The notes under the pieces were generated by a model that was given only the letters and a program-made list of their open reading frames with translations, had not been told where the DNA came from and ran no database searches. The position numbers were made by a program, and so were the translations under genes. Positions 25,931 to 34,885 of a stretch of 56,163 bases of DNA are shown one piece after another. The stretch's first letter is position 1, and the number at the start of each line of letters is the position of its first letter. This stretch comes from Bacillus massiliglaciei (lineage in GTDB: Bacteria > Bacillota > Bacilli > Bacillales > DSM-1321), in contig NZ_LT622358.1 in assembly GCF_900098925.1 (NCBI RefSeq), positions 1 to 56,163 on the forward strand, read 5' to 3'.

Positions 25931-26128
25931 ATGATACGCAGTATGATGAATTTTTTCCTGATTGGGCTGCTTGCCTATGCTGCTTTCCAAAATAGGTATC
26001 GCTTACTGAACCTGGTGCTGACAAATGGAACGTTACGGCGCTTTTTCGTCAGTAAATCCATGAATCTCCCGGGTGTCAGGGAAAAGATGATGAGCGGCAT
26101 GTTTAATCAGCCAAATTCAAATGAATGA
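25931..26128 (+). CDS. yqgO: Small hypothetical protein (YqgO-like)
   Basis: A 65-residue protein with one N-terminal hydrophobic segment (MNFFLIGLLAYAAF) and a basic, polar remainder. ATG 25931 lies six bases after GGAGGG; ATG 25925 touches that site. Position between yqgN and the rhomboid gene matches yqgO of B. subtilis. Function unknown. Confidence 0.7.
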   Translation: MIRSMMNFFLIGLLAYAAFQNRYRLLNLVLTNGTLRRFFVSKSMNLPGVREKMMSGMFNQPNSNE

Positions 26129-26137
26129 AGAATCTGG

Positions 26138-26174
26138 GAAGGGGACCTGTTACTTAAGGCTCCTTCTTTTTCTG
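26138..26174 (+). terminator. Probable terminator after yqgO
   Basis: GAAGGGGACC pairs imperfectly with GGCTCCTTC, followed by TTTTTC. Confidence 0.55.
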
Positions 26175-26315
26175 TGTTGAAATGCCTATATAAATCACGG
26201 GTCGCTGCGTTTTACATTATTCACCTTTTCGCATATAGTATAAGGAGAAAAATGAAGTACGCTGCTAACCAAAAAGGGGGAGAATGCACTGGGACTTCAG
26301 GAACAATATTTATTC

Positions 26316-27452
26316 TTGGCTATTGTGCGCCAGCTTACGGTAAAACATAACTATCGTCTGATCACGATGACAGACAGCCTGCAAGAAATCTGGCTCGAGA
26401 GCGAGAACCGAAACAGCTATCCGGTCGTACGACTGATGCTGCATGATTTAGATTGGGCAAGCTGGCTAAAGAGAGACATAAACCGAACGCTGCGAAATGG
26501 AGAGGACATCCGTAAGCAGCTTATGAAAAAACCGATCAGTGTTCTTAGTGTATATGTATCGAAGTATGCTCCTGTGGATGATTACGATTTTGCCGGTAAG
26601 CCTTACCAGCTCGGGAAAACAAAGGTGGATTCCTTTATTTTGAATACGGAATCAGGATTCCATCAGCTTGACGAATTAGAGCAGAAGCTGGGACTGCTGC
26701 TTGACATGGAAGTGCCGGCAACCATTGAAGAGTCGGATCTTGAGGCCTTGCAGAAGGAAGCATTTGCTGCTTCTCTTGCAAAAGCAAAAGAAGAGCAGGG
26801 CGCATTTCACTCCGGCAAACCATTCTTTACATATGTATTTATCTTTTTGCAAATGGTCATGTATCTGTTCATGTGGGCGGATGGAGGGACTACGAATCCA
26901 GAAACATTGATTGCATACGGTGCCAAATATACACCGGCCATCGCAGACGGGGAATGGTGGCGCTTTTTTACACCGATCATTATCCATATTGGTTTTATTC
27001 ACTTGCTCATGAACACGGTAACTCTTTATTTAATCGGAAGTGATGTGGAAAGAATCTATGGCCGCATGCGCTTTTTGGTAATTTATCTGTTCTCCGGATT
27101 TATGGGATCGCTTGCCAGCTTTCTGATCATGCCTAATACGATCTCAGCCGGTGCCAGCGGAGCCATCTTTGGCTGTTTTGGGGCGCTGCTCTACTTCGGG
27201 GTGGCACATCCGAAGCTGTTTTTTCGAACAATCGGCTCTTCCGTTATCATTTTGATTATCATCAATCTCGGGATTGGCTTTTCAATCTCCGGAATTGATA
27301 ATGCCGGCCATATTGGCGGACTTATCGGCGGCTTTTTGGCTGCAGGAGCGGTACATCTGCCGAAAAAGAAGGCATGGACCAGACAACTGCTTTTCCTTGT
27401 TGGAACGGTTATTCTTACGGCTGTTCTCCTGAAAATCGGCTATAGCCGCTGA
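26316..27452 (+). CDS. gluP: Rhomboid family intramembrane serine protease (GluP/YqgP-like), without TPR tail
   Basis: At least 378 residues: a cytosolic N-terminal domain (about 1-165) and a membrane rhomboid domain. Catalytic Ser is in GASGAIFG near 282 and His in GHIGGLIGG near 330; the oxyanion Asn is in HLLMNTVTLY. B. subtilis YqgP continues with a seventh helix and TPR repeats to about 507 residues; here the protein stops after the last helix. The start is odd: TTG 26316 lacks a binding site, while GGGGGAG fits a CTG at 26289 in the same frame, giving an extra LGLQEQYLF that resembles the family N-terminus. ATG 26284 is out of frame. Confidence 0.88.
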   Translation: MAIVRQLTVKHNYRLITMTDSLQEIWLESENRNSYPVVRLMLHDLDWASWLKRDINRTLRNGEDIRKQLMKKPISVLSVYVSKYAPVDDYDFAGKPYQLGKTKVDSFILNTESGFHQLDELEQKLGLLLDMEVPATIEESDLEALQKEAFAASLAKAKEEQGAFHSGKPFFTYVFIFLQMVMYLFMWADGGTTNPETLIAYGAKYTPAIADGEWWRFFTPIIIHIGFIHLLMNTVTLYLIGSDVERIYGRMRFLVIYLFSGFMGSLASFLIMPNTISAGASGAIFGCFGALLYFGVAHPKLFFRTIGSSVIILIIINLGIGFSISGIDNAGHIGGLIGGFLAAGAVHLPKKKAWTRQLLFLVGTVILTAVLLKIGYSR

Positions 27453-27455
27453 GCA

Positions 27456-28319
27456 TTACCGAGCCACCCTTTGACGGAGCATGACGGGTTCGCCGTCTTT
27501 GGCTCTTAATAAAACGATCAATTCACTTGCATCCTTAGCTACAAGTAAATGGGGGATGGTGCTGCCTTTTGGGTCCAAAACAGTGCCATCCTCTTTTTTG
27601 ATGCCGAGAACATAATTTTTATATAGTCCTTCCCACAGTTTCCCGATGATTTCCTCACGCTGGGAACGGGGAAAGGCCGACAGCCAGCTGTTCTTTCCTG
27701 CAGGCAGGTCAGTCAGCAGCAGGATATTATATTGCTCCTTACGCAGGTTATAAGTTTCAAGCCCTTGATTCAGGCTCCTGTCAAGCAGCTCCTTTTCCTT
27801 CATATCCATTTCTTCCTTCCGTTTGGTCTGCAAAGCGGAACCGGGATTCCGGAAATATTGCAAAATCGGCTTGGTTAACAGGTAAACACCGTCTTTGCTT
27901 AATTGCTGTGCGCTCGTAAAGATGGTTTCCTTCGGATGGTTTTCCGCATAATGGAAAGTGACTGCCTGATAATGGCTGGCTGCTTTTTCTTGATACTTTT
28001 CTACCTGGGACAGTCTGGCAGCATCTTGCTTCCAATCTCTCAGGATCCCGTTCAGACGTCCGTTTTTATAAAGCAGGGAAACGTCCTGTCTCAGAAAAGC
28101 TTTTTGATTGAGAGCGGAACTTACCCTCCAAGAAAGGGCGAACCGATAATCCCCATCCTGTCTGGGAATCAGATGGGTAGCGGCATCTTCGAAATGAAGA
28201 GAAGCATCGATGGGAAAGTACGTAATGGTCTCCTCTGCATCCTGCCGATTGGAATAATATAAAATAGTAAGAATACTGATGAAAACAATAAGGTAACTGT
28301 AAACACTATATGATTTCAT
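27456..28319 (-). CDS. Hypothetical secreted or membrane-anchored protein
   Basis: A 287-residue protein with an N-terminal hydrophobic segment (YLIVFISILTILYY) and a charged, mostly extracytoplasmic remainder. A helical Lys/Glu-rich middle (EEMDMKEKELL) lies near residue 175. ATG 28319 follows GGGAGG by six bases. It is convergent with gluP, with only three bases between the stops, and stands between genes (yqgP, yqgQ) that are adjacent in B. subtilis, so it is an insertion relative to that order. Family not recognised. Confidence 0.72.
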   Translation of the reverse strand: MKSYSVYSYLIVFISILTILYYSNRQDAEETITYFPIDASLHFEDAATHLIPRQDGDYRFALSWRVSSALNQKAFLRQDVSLLYKNGRLNGILRDWKQDAARLSQVEKYQEKAASHYQAVTFHYAENHPKETIFTSAQQLSKDGVYLLTKPILQYFRNPGSALQTKRKEEMDMKEKELLDRSLNQGLETYNLRKEQYNILLLTDLPAGKNSWLSAFPRSQREEIIGKLWEGLYKNYVLGIKKEDGTVLDPKGSTIPHLLVAKDASELIVLLRAKDGEPVMLRQRVAR

Positions 28320-28492
28320 GTTTTGCCTCCCGTTAAAAGCTAGTCCATTCACTATATGAATCGGGCTGGCAATCTATGAGTGAAGACGAATAGAAATCGG
28401 GGCGCTGTTGAACAAAGGCCTTCCTGATTATTACTTGTAGGCGGAACCTGGATTCGCTATACTTTTCATAGAAAAAAAGAGGAGTCCATAAT

Positions 28493-28696
28493 ATGAACAC
28501 AGTTTATGACATACAGCAATTATTAAAGAGGTTTGGAACAATCATTTATACGGGTAATAGGCTTGCAGACCTTGAACTGATGGAAACTGAAATACGTGAG
28601 CTGTATCAATTCAAGATGATTGATGTAAAGGAGTTTCAGCATGCTGTTTTAGTATTGCGGCAGCAAATTGCACGTGAGAAAGAAATGAATAGGTGA
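28493..28696 (+). CDS. yqgQ: DUF910 family protein (YqgQ)
   Basis: A 67-residue all-helical small protein of the YqgQ (DUF910) family: YDIQQLLKRFGTIIYTGNR start and a Glu/Gln-rich end. AGAGGAG precedes ATG 28493. It is followed 13 bases later by glcK, the order conserved in Bacillus. Function unknown. Confidence 0.9.
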   Translation: MNTVYDIQQLLKRFGTIIYTGNRLADLELMETEIRELYQFKMIDVKEFQHAVLVLRQQIAREKEMNR

Positions 28697-28709
28697 AAGG
28701 GTGAGATAA

Positions 28710-29684
28710 ATGGAGAAATGGCTGATGGGTGTGGATCTCGGCGGTACGACAATTAAGCTCGCCCTTATTAATTATTACGGAGAAATCCTGCATAAATGGG
28801 AAATCCCTACGAATCTGTCTGAAAAAGGGAAATTTATTACAACAGATATTGCGAAAACGATTGACAACAAAATGGAAGAATTAAATGAATCAAAAAGCAG
28901 GCTCCTTGGGATTGGGATTGGAGCACCGGGTCCGGTTAATTCAGTGAACGGTTCCCTTTTTGAAGCGATCAACTTAGGATGGGTGGATTATCCGCTGAAG
29001 GATTTGCTGGAAGTGGAAACAGGGCTGCCTGCTGTTATTGACAATGATGCCAATATGGCCGCATTAGGCGAGATGTGGAAAGGTGCGGGAAAAGGTGCAA
29101 AAGATGTGATCTGCATTACTCTTGGAACTGGTGTCGGCGGCGGGGTGATAACCGGCGGAAGGATTGTCCATGGAGTAAGCGGGGCTGCAGGCGAAATCGG
29201 CCACATTACGGTTGTGCCTGAGGGCGGAGCTCCATGCAATTGCGGAAACAGAGGCTGCCTGGAAACAGTTGCGTCCGCTACCGGTGTGGTACGGCTTGCT
29301 GGGGAAGCCCTTACCCGCCATACAGGAAGCTCCCTGCTGAAACAGAAAATCGATGATGGCCATCCATTGAGCTCTAAATTAGTATTTGCCTGCGCTGAAG
29401 CCGGAGATCCTCTGTCTAATGAAGTAGTTGGGCAGGTCAGCGATTATTTAGGATTGGCATTGGCCAATGCAGGGAATGTTATGAATCCGGAAAAGATTGT
29501 GATTGGCGGGGGGGTCTCCCAGGCAGGAAACATTCTGCTTCATCCGGTCCGGCGTGCCTTTGAAAAGTATGCCTTCAAGCGTGTGAAGAAATCGACAGTC
29601 ATCAGTCTGGCAACACTGGGAAATGATGCCGGTGTGATTGGTGCTGCCTGGCTTATTAAATCTTCATTGGCCGGCAGTGAATAA
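28710..29684 (+). CDS. glcK: Glucokinase, ROK family
   Basis: A 324-residue cytoplasmic kinase forming glucose-6-phosphate. ATP-binding motif GVDLGGTTIKLAL near residues 8-20, catalytic Asp in VIDNDANMAALGE near 112, GTGVGGG phosphate loop, and the ROK zinc cluster CNCGNRGCLE near 180. GGGTGAG precedes ATG 28710. Complete and co-transcribed with yqgQ. Confidence 0.95.
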   Translation: MEKWLMGVDLGGTTIKLALINYYGEILHKWEIPTNLSEKGKFITTDIAKTIDNKMEELNESKSRLLGIGIGAPGPVNSVNGSLFEAINLGWVDYPLKDLLEVETGLPAVIDNDANMAALGEMWKGAGKGAKDVICITLGTGVGGGVITGGRIVHGVSGAAGEIGHITVVPEGGAPCNCGNRGCLETVASATGVVRLAGEALTRHTGSSLLKQKIDDGHPLSSKLVFACAEAGDPLSNEVVGQVSDYLGLALANAGNVMNPEKIVIGGGVSQAGNILLHPVRRAFEKYAFKRVKKSTVISLATLGNDAGVIGAAWLIKSSLAGSE

Positions 29685-29781
29685 AGCAGCAGCCAGGGCG
29701 GTGTTTTCTTTATAGAGACACCCTCGGCACACCTGAATTGAAATCGTTTTCCTATCATCCCCTCCAGAAAGGAGATTTGAA

Positions 29782-31632
29782 ATGAGGGCAGGCTTCCATC
29801 ACAGTATTTCATTGCTCTATCTATCCTTGATCCTGCTATGGATTAAAACGTATGCAGTCTATAAAACAGGCTTCATGCTAAAAGGGGATGACTGGTTCCA
29901 GGAAATTGTTCTGTTCCTAAATCCTGTGAGTTTTTTGATGCTTATTCTCGGCATCAGTCTCTTTTTTAGAGGGAGTCTCCGGACGGCCTATATTCTGACT
30001 GCCCATTTCCTTCTGACCGGACTCCTGCTTGCCAATCTCCTGTTCTTCCGCTTTTTTTCGGATTACTTAACCATTCCCCTGCTTTTCCAAACAAGCAATA
30101 TGAATGATTTGGGCAGCAGTATGCATGAACTCATTGAGTACACGGATTTTTTATATTTTACGGATTGGGCCGTTCTGGTTCTGGCTGTATGGTTCAGGCC
30201 GCATCGGTTCTCCAGCTATCCCTCAGGACAGAGAATGCGCCGGCTTTATTTCCTGTCGGCAATGGGCCTTACATTTCTCCTGTTTGCACTTGCGGAGTGG
30301 GAACGCCCTGAATTATTCACAAGGGCGTTTGACCGAAACTTGCTTGTCAAAAATATCGGAACCTATCATTACCATCTTTACGATGTATTTCTCCAATCCA
30401 GGGTTTCTGCCCAAAAGGCGATGGCAAACAGCGGCGAACTGGCCGAAATTCAGCATTACCTGAAGAGTAAGCAAAGTGAAAACAATGAAATGTTTGCGGC
30501 CGCGAAAGGAAAAAATGTCATCCTGATTTCTATGGAATCTGCGCAAAGTTTTGTCATTAATCGAAAGGTAAATGGGGAAGAAATCACTCCATTCCTGAAC
30601 CGTTTTTTAAAAGAATCCTTTTATTTTGAAAATTTTTATCATCAAACGGGGCAGGGAAAGACTTCTGATTCGGAATTCATCATTGAAAACTCCCTTTATC
30701 CTTTGGGGAGGGGGGCTGTATTTTTTACCCACGCCCAGAATGAATACAGGGCAGCGCCTGAAATTCTTAAGGAACATGGATATTTCACAGCATCTCTACA
30801 TGCGAACGGAAAATCCTTTTGGAACCGGGAAGTCATGTATCAGTCCTTAGGGTATGATCGGTTTTATCATCAGGAAGATTATAGAATTGCCCCGGGAGAC
30901 ACGATTAACTGGGGCCTGAATGATAAAGATTTTTTTCACCAATCGGCTGTCCATCTTAAAGAGCTGCCCCGTCCGTTTTATGCCAAACTGATTACGCTGA
31001 CGAATCATTTTCCTTTCACATTGCCGGAAAAAGTGAGGACGATGGATGAATATGATTCACGGTCGGCTACACTGAATCGCTATATTCCGACGGTCCGTTA
31101 TATGGATGAAGCGTTAGAACAGTTCATCAAGGAACTGAAACAGGAGGGGCTGTATGACAAATCCATTATCATCCTATACGGGGATCATTACGGGATTTCA
31201 GAAAATCATAACGCGGCGATGAGCCAATTAATGGGAAAGGACATTACTCCGTTTGAATCCATACAGCTGCAAAGGGTGCCCTTGATCATCCATGTTCCTG
31301 GAAAAGAGGGGGAAGTGATGTCACAGGTATCCGGACAGATTGATGTAAGGCCGACTATTTTACATTTATTAGGGATAGAATCGAATGAACCGGGATTCGG
31401 CCAGGATGTATTTTCAAAAGGAAACAGCAGGATGACGGTTCTTCGGGATGGCAGCTTCATTACAGAAGAGACAGTCTATACAAAGGAAACCTGCTATGAC
31501 AAAAAGACGGGAAAAGTAACGCTGCCGGCTTCATGCGAAAAGGAGAAGGAAAGGGCCGGGCGGGAGCTGGACTATTCCGATCAGATCATCTACGGAGACC
31601 TGCTGAGATTTCTGGATGGGGATTCGAACTGA
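29782..31632 (+). CDS. yqgS: LTA synthase family protein (YqgS-like)
   Basis: A 616-residue glycerol-phosphate transferase of the LtaS family: five N-terminal membrane segments (about residues 8-175) and a large extracellular sulfatase-fold domain. Metal-binding Glu is in ISMESAQS near 253 and the catalytic Thr in TGQGKTSDSEF near 294; GDHYG near 473 gives further metal ligands. The order after glcK identifies the YqgS paralogue, which adds polyglycerolphosphate of teichoic acid. AGAAAGGAG precedes ATG 29782. Confidence 0.92.
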   Translation: MRAGFHHSISLLYLSLILLWIKTYAVYKTGFMLKGDDWFQEIVLFLNPVSFLMLILGISLFFRGSLRTAYILTAHFLLTGLLLANLLFFRFFSDYLTIPLLFQTSNMNDLGSSMHELIEYTDFLYFTDWAVLVLAVWFRPHRFSSYPSGQRMRRLYFLSAMGLTFLLFALAEWERPELFTRAFDRNLLVKNIGTYHYHLYDVFLQSRVSAQKAMANSGELAEIQHYLKSKQSENNEMFAAAKGKNVILISMESAQSFVINRKVNGEEITPFLNRFLKESFYFENFYHQTGQGKTSDSEFIIENSLYPLGRGAVFFTHAQNEYRAAPEILKEHGYFTASLHANGKSFWNREVMYQSLGYDRFYHQEDYRIAPGDTINWGLNDKDFFHQSAVHLKELPRPFYAKLITLTNHFPFTLPEKVRTMDEYDSRSATLNRYIPTVRYMDEALEQFIKELKQEGLYDKSIIILYGDHYGISENHNAAMSQLMGKDITPFESIQLQRVPLIIHVPGKEGEVMSQVSGQIDVRPTILHLLGIESNEPGFGQDVFSKGNSRMTVLRDGSFITEETVYTKETCYDKKTGKVTLPASCEKEKERAGRELDYSDQIIYGDLLRFLDGDSN

Positions 31633-31686
31633 CGTCATCTTTTTCTAGGTCTCTTCATAAAGTAAAACGACTGAAGGAGGGATTAG

Positions 31687-32847
31687 ATGAAGATTATCAG
31701 CAGGTATGGTGACTGTTTAGCGAAATACAGTGCGTGTTTTAACATCCCGCTGCCTTTATTGGAAGATTCAAACCCTCATGCCCCCGCCGTCCTTCCGGAT
31801 GGAGTGAAGATCAAGATTCCTGGCTACCAATTGATAAAAGAACATCTGGCTGAAGCGGTTACCGAAGCTGCCCCTTGGTGCGGCCTTCACCCGGATAATT
31901 TCAAACTATGCAATGAAAAGACGGAGGACTATGTTCCGGTGCGAATCCAGTCGCCTCTTTTTAAAGCTGAAAAATTTTATGACTATTCCGCCTTGCTGGA
32001 GGACCTTAAAATTTTGGCTGAAGCGTATTCATTCATCGATGTTCAGTCTATCGGGCAATCTGTGCTCGGAAAGGATATTATGGAGGTCAGGTTTGGGAGG
32101 GGACAGCAATCCGTTCATTATAATGGTTCCTTCCATGCGAACGAATGGATTACTTCCGCCGTCTTAATGAAATGGCTGAATGAGCTTCTGAAGGCGATGA
32201 ACAACGAAGAAGCATTAGCTGGAATAAAATGCCTCCCGTTGTATAAAAAGGTGTTGGTTTCTATTGTTCCGATGGTGAATCCGGATGGGGTGGATCTTGT
32301 CCTGCACGGAATGGAGGCGGCAGAGGGAAAGACAGATGTACTGGATATGAATGGCGGAGAAACAAATTTTTTTAATTGGAAGGCGAACATTAACGGAGTG
32401 GATCTAAATAATCAATATCCGGCAAATTGGGAGATTGAGAAGGAGAGAAAGCGTCCGAAGCAGCCAGCCCCGCGAGACTATCCTGGAGACTATCCTTTAT
32501 CTGAACCGGAGGCAATGGCTCTTCAAACCCTTGCTCAGTCTCGGAATTTTGACAGAGTACTGGCATTGCATACACAGGGAAGGGAGTTCTATTGGGGATA
32601 TGGAGGCTTTGAGCCAAAGGAAGCTTTCATACTGGCAAAGGAATTTGAAGAGAAAAGCGGGTATAAGGCTGTCAGAAATATCGACAGTCATGCGGGTTTT
32701 AAAGATTGGTTCATTCAGGAATTCAAAAAGCCGGGATTTACCATTGAATTAGGAAAAGGGATCAATCCGCTTCCGCTGTCGATGATGCCGTCCATTTACA
32801 AAGAAACGCTTCCGCTGCTCATGGCAGGTCTTAATAAAGGGTGTTAA
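31687..32847 (+). CDS. yqgT: Gamma-D-glutamyl-L-diamino acid endopeptidase, M14 family (YqgT-like)
   Basis: A 386-residue zinc carboxypeptidase-type enzyme expected to cut the gamma-D-Glu-meso-diaminopimelate bond in peptidoglycan peptides. Zinc ligands are His and Glu of HANEW near 151-154 and His of LHTQG near 298; the catalytic Glu is in TIELGKG near 359. An N-terminal region of about 95 residues with a basic, Pro-rich start (VLPDGVKIKIPG) precedes the catalytic domain. No signal peptide is seen, suggesting cytoplasmic action on recycled muropeptides. GGAGGG precedes ATG 31687. Confidence 0.9.
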   Translation: MKIISRYGDCLAKYSACFNIPLPLLEDSNPHAPAVLPDGVKIKIPGYQLIKEHLAEAVTEAAPWCGLHPDNFKLCNEKTEDYVPVRIQSPLFKAEKFYDYSALLEDLKILAEAYSFIDVQSIGQSVLGKDIMEVRFGRGQQSVHYNGSFHANEWITSAVLMKWLNELLKAMNNEEALAGIKCLPLYKKVLVSIVPMVNPDGVDLVLHGMEAAEGKTDVLDMNGGETNFFNWKANINGVDLNNQYPANWEIEKERKRPKQPAPRDYPGDYPLSEPEAMALQTLAQSRNFDRVLALHTQGREFYWGYGGFEPKEAFILAKEFEEKSGYKAVRNIDSHAGFKDWFIQEFKKPGFTIELGKGINPLPLSMMPSIYKETLPLLMAGLNKGC

Positions 32848-33137
32848 GAAAGCTATAAATATAGTTTTACTGGAAACAGAGAGAAAAATTACTGAAAAAA
32901 AAAGATTCATATTAACGGTCAATGGCAGAAATTTGTTTTATAATGAAGGGCGTAAGGTTGTTACTCTTTCCGAAAGGGAAAAAACGTCTTTTGGGCTGTT
33001 TTTTTCTTAGTAAGAGAGGCAGGGACCTCCAAATGAAACGCGGGAACTTTTCGCTTGCGGATGCCTTGCTGTTTTTGGCTGAAGCTTAATGGCAAAGGTT
33101 CTTATAGAAGGCGTTTTATTTATATTTTGGGAGGTGC
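32848..33137 (+). other. Intergenic leader before the YqgU-like gene
   Basis: About 290 bases. A short dyad (AGCTATA/TATAGTT) lies after yqgT and a small hairpin TTTCC-GAAA-GGAAA near 32968. A possible 18-residue reading frame (ATG 33034, ending 33090) follows a weak purine-rich site; it may be chance. No clear promoter was found. Confidence 0.35.
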
Positions 33138-34307
33138 GTGGAGATTAAAATGTTAGAGGCTGCATGGAAGCGGGCAGCCGGATCGAAACGAATGTATGAG
33201 GATTTGCGAAAGTTTCTATTGGCTTTCGGTATAATCTCCACCTGCTTCTTTCTTGTGTCATGCGAGCAGCCTTCACCTGAAGGAAGCCAGCCGGGAATAA
33301 AGGAGGAATCTCCTGACAGCGTCCTTTTCCATCCGTTAACTCCGGAAAAAGGAGAGGAGATTGAAGCTGTATACGGTTGGCTGGATCAGGATACCGTGCT
33401 CTTTTCCAGCCGGCAGAAGGGCCAGGATGAAACAGACTTACAGAAATGGAATTGGAAGACGAATGAAAAAAAGGTCCTTTATCAATCTAACGAGCCTTTT
33501 ACAGAAGTGTCTGTCAATCCTGATCAATCGTATATCCTGTCTACTTCATCCGAATCGACGGGTCACACAACCATCAAAGCGTTTGACCGCATGGGAAAAA
33601 GCCTTTGTTCGGTTACCCTTCCAGCCTATGAACTGACATATGAATGGAATGCCTATAAGGATGATAGCTTATTCCTTTCTGTCTTTTCTAAGGATTGGTC
33701 CTATAATAGCTATGTGTTGAACATTGAAGAGGATCGTTTGCAGGCGATTGAGTATCCTCAGCCATTTGCACAATGGGATGACAAAGAGAATATGCTGTAC
33801 CTGGATTGGCGGCAGGATGAGCCGGCCTTGACAGCACCGCTGATCAAGAAGGAAGTGGATGGCGGAAGGACGGAAACGCTCATGCTTGACGTCGTTCATT
33901 TCAGAAAACTGAAGGATGTCCTGATGACCATACAAGTGGAAACCGAAAACAGGAGGCGCGCTACATATAAGTTTACAGATGAAAGCACGCATAAAACGGC
34001 CTCTATGTCGCTCCCCCATCTGGATGGTTTTTCTGAATGGATTATCCCTTACTATGATTTTAATGAACAAATCAAGGAATTTCTGACCTTTGTGCCGGAG
34101 AAAACCGATAATATTGACGTGTATGACGGCAAATTCAATCTGCTGAAATTTAACTGGCAGACAGGGAAACGGACAGAACTGCTCAAGGGCATGGAGAATG
34201 AGCCCATCAGCTGTTCGTCAGATGAAAGATTTTGTTTGTATGGAAAAAAGTATGAAAAACTAATTGATCTAAAAACTGGTGGAGTGCGCCAGCTTATAAA
34301 AAAATAA
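33138..34307 (+). CDS. yqgU: Lipoprotein with YqgU-like beta-propeller domain
   Basis: A 389-residue lipoprotein: hydrophobic segment FLLAFGIISTCFFLVSC ends in a lipobox-like FLVSC, so the mature protein is anchored by Cys near residue 42. The remainder is beta-rich with repeated Trp and Asp containing strands (GWLDQDTVLFSS, WNWKTNEKK), fitting a propeller. GTG 33138 follows GGGAGG closely; the true start may be the in-frame ATG at 33150 or 33195, the latter giving a normal-length signal peptide. Function unknown; YqgU by position after yqgT. Confidence 0.8.
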   Translation: MEIKMLEAAWKRAAGSKRMYEDLRKFLLAFGIISTCFFLVSCEQPSPEGSQPGIKEESPDSVLFHPLTPEKGEEIEAVYGWLDQDTVLFSSRQKGQDETDLQKWNWKTNEKKVLYQSNEPFTEVSVNPDQSYILSTSSESTGHTTIKAFDRMGKSLCSVTLPAYELTYEWNAYKDDSLFLSVFSKDWSYNSYVLNIEEDRLQAIEYPQPFAQWDDKENMLYLDWRQDEPALTAPLIKKEVDGGRTETLMLDVVHFRKLKDVLMTIQVETENRRRATYKFTDESTHKTASMSLPHLDGFSEWIIPYYDFNEQIKEFLTFVPEKTDNIDVYDGKFNLLKFNWQTGKRTELLKGMENEPISCSSDERFCLYGKKYEKLIDLKTGGVRQLIKK

Positions 34308-34385
34308 GGCTCTCCTATAATTCTTCAGCGCCTTAATGTGTCAGCGCCGGATGCACCAAGGAGAACGGCTTAAAAAGAAAAAAAT

Positions 34386-34414
34386 CCAGTCATGCCAGGC
34401 ATGACTGGATTGGA
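34386..34414 (-). terminator. Terminator of the DUF2759 gene
   Basis: ATCCAGTCATGCC and its perfect complement with almost no loop; on the minus strand it is followed by TTTTTTTC. Confidence 0.7.
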
Positions 34415-34416
34415 TG

Positions 34417-34460
34417 ACAGAAAAGGTACCGGGATGTCTCGGTGCCTTTTCTGTTTTTTA
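34417..34460 (+). terminator. Terminator of the YqgU-like gene
   Basis: A 15-bp stem ACAGAAAAGGTACCG pairs with 34440-34454 and six T follow on the plus strand. It lies back to back with the minus-strand terminator at 34386. Confidence 0.75.
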
Positions 34461-34484
34461 CCCATTGGTCCGTTTTCAAATCAA

Positions 34485-34658
34485 TTAATGGGTGACAGGG
34501 AATCCATGATGGACGATTGTCATAACCGTAAAGAAACCGAAGACAGCGACGCTTCCCGCTGCAAATAAGAAACCCAGGATGTTTTTGTTTTTGAATGAAG
34601 TAACGACAGCAGCCAAGGCAAGAAGGGTGACAAGCCCAAAAATGACCATTAATAACAT
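34485..34658 (-). CDS. yqgW: DUF2759 family small membrane protein (YqgW-like)
   Basis: A 57-residue gene: ATG 34658 with GGGAGGAG upstream, stop at 34485. The protein MLLMVIFGLVTLLALAAVV... has two hydrophobic segments joined by SFKNKN and ends in VHHGFPVTH, matching the DUF2759/YqgW type. Overlapping longer frames on the same strand are shadows. Function unknown. Confidence 0.78.
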   Translation of the reverse strand: MLLMVIFGLVTLLALAAVVTSFKNKNILGFLFAAGSVAVFGFFTVMTIVHHGFPVTH

Positions 34659-34885
34659 AATCCTGCTCCTCCCTCAAACACTGGATTAGTGAGTGTTGTT
34701 GCTTCTGAACAATAGTATGTCCCGCTTTAACTGTTATACCTTAAATATGGAAATGTTTTCATTTGTTTACAGTTTACTGTTTTTTTACTGATTTGTCGAG
34801 GCGGATGAAGGGATTTTCATTCCTGCCTTTTCCTCAAAAATTGAGGTACAATGGAGCTATCAATCAAGAGATGGAGTGATCAAAG

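Noticed and set aside
34390..34677. 95-codon minus-strand frame
   Set aside because: Shadow of the DUF2759 gene in another frame; it also runs through two terminator hairpins.
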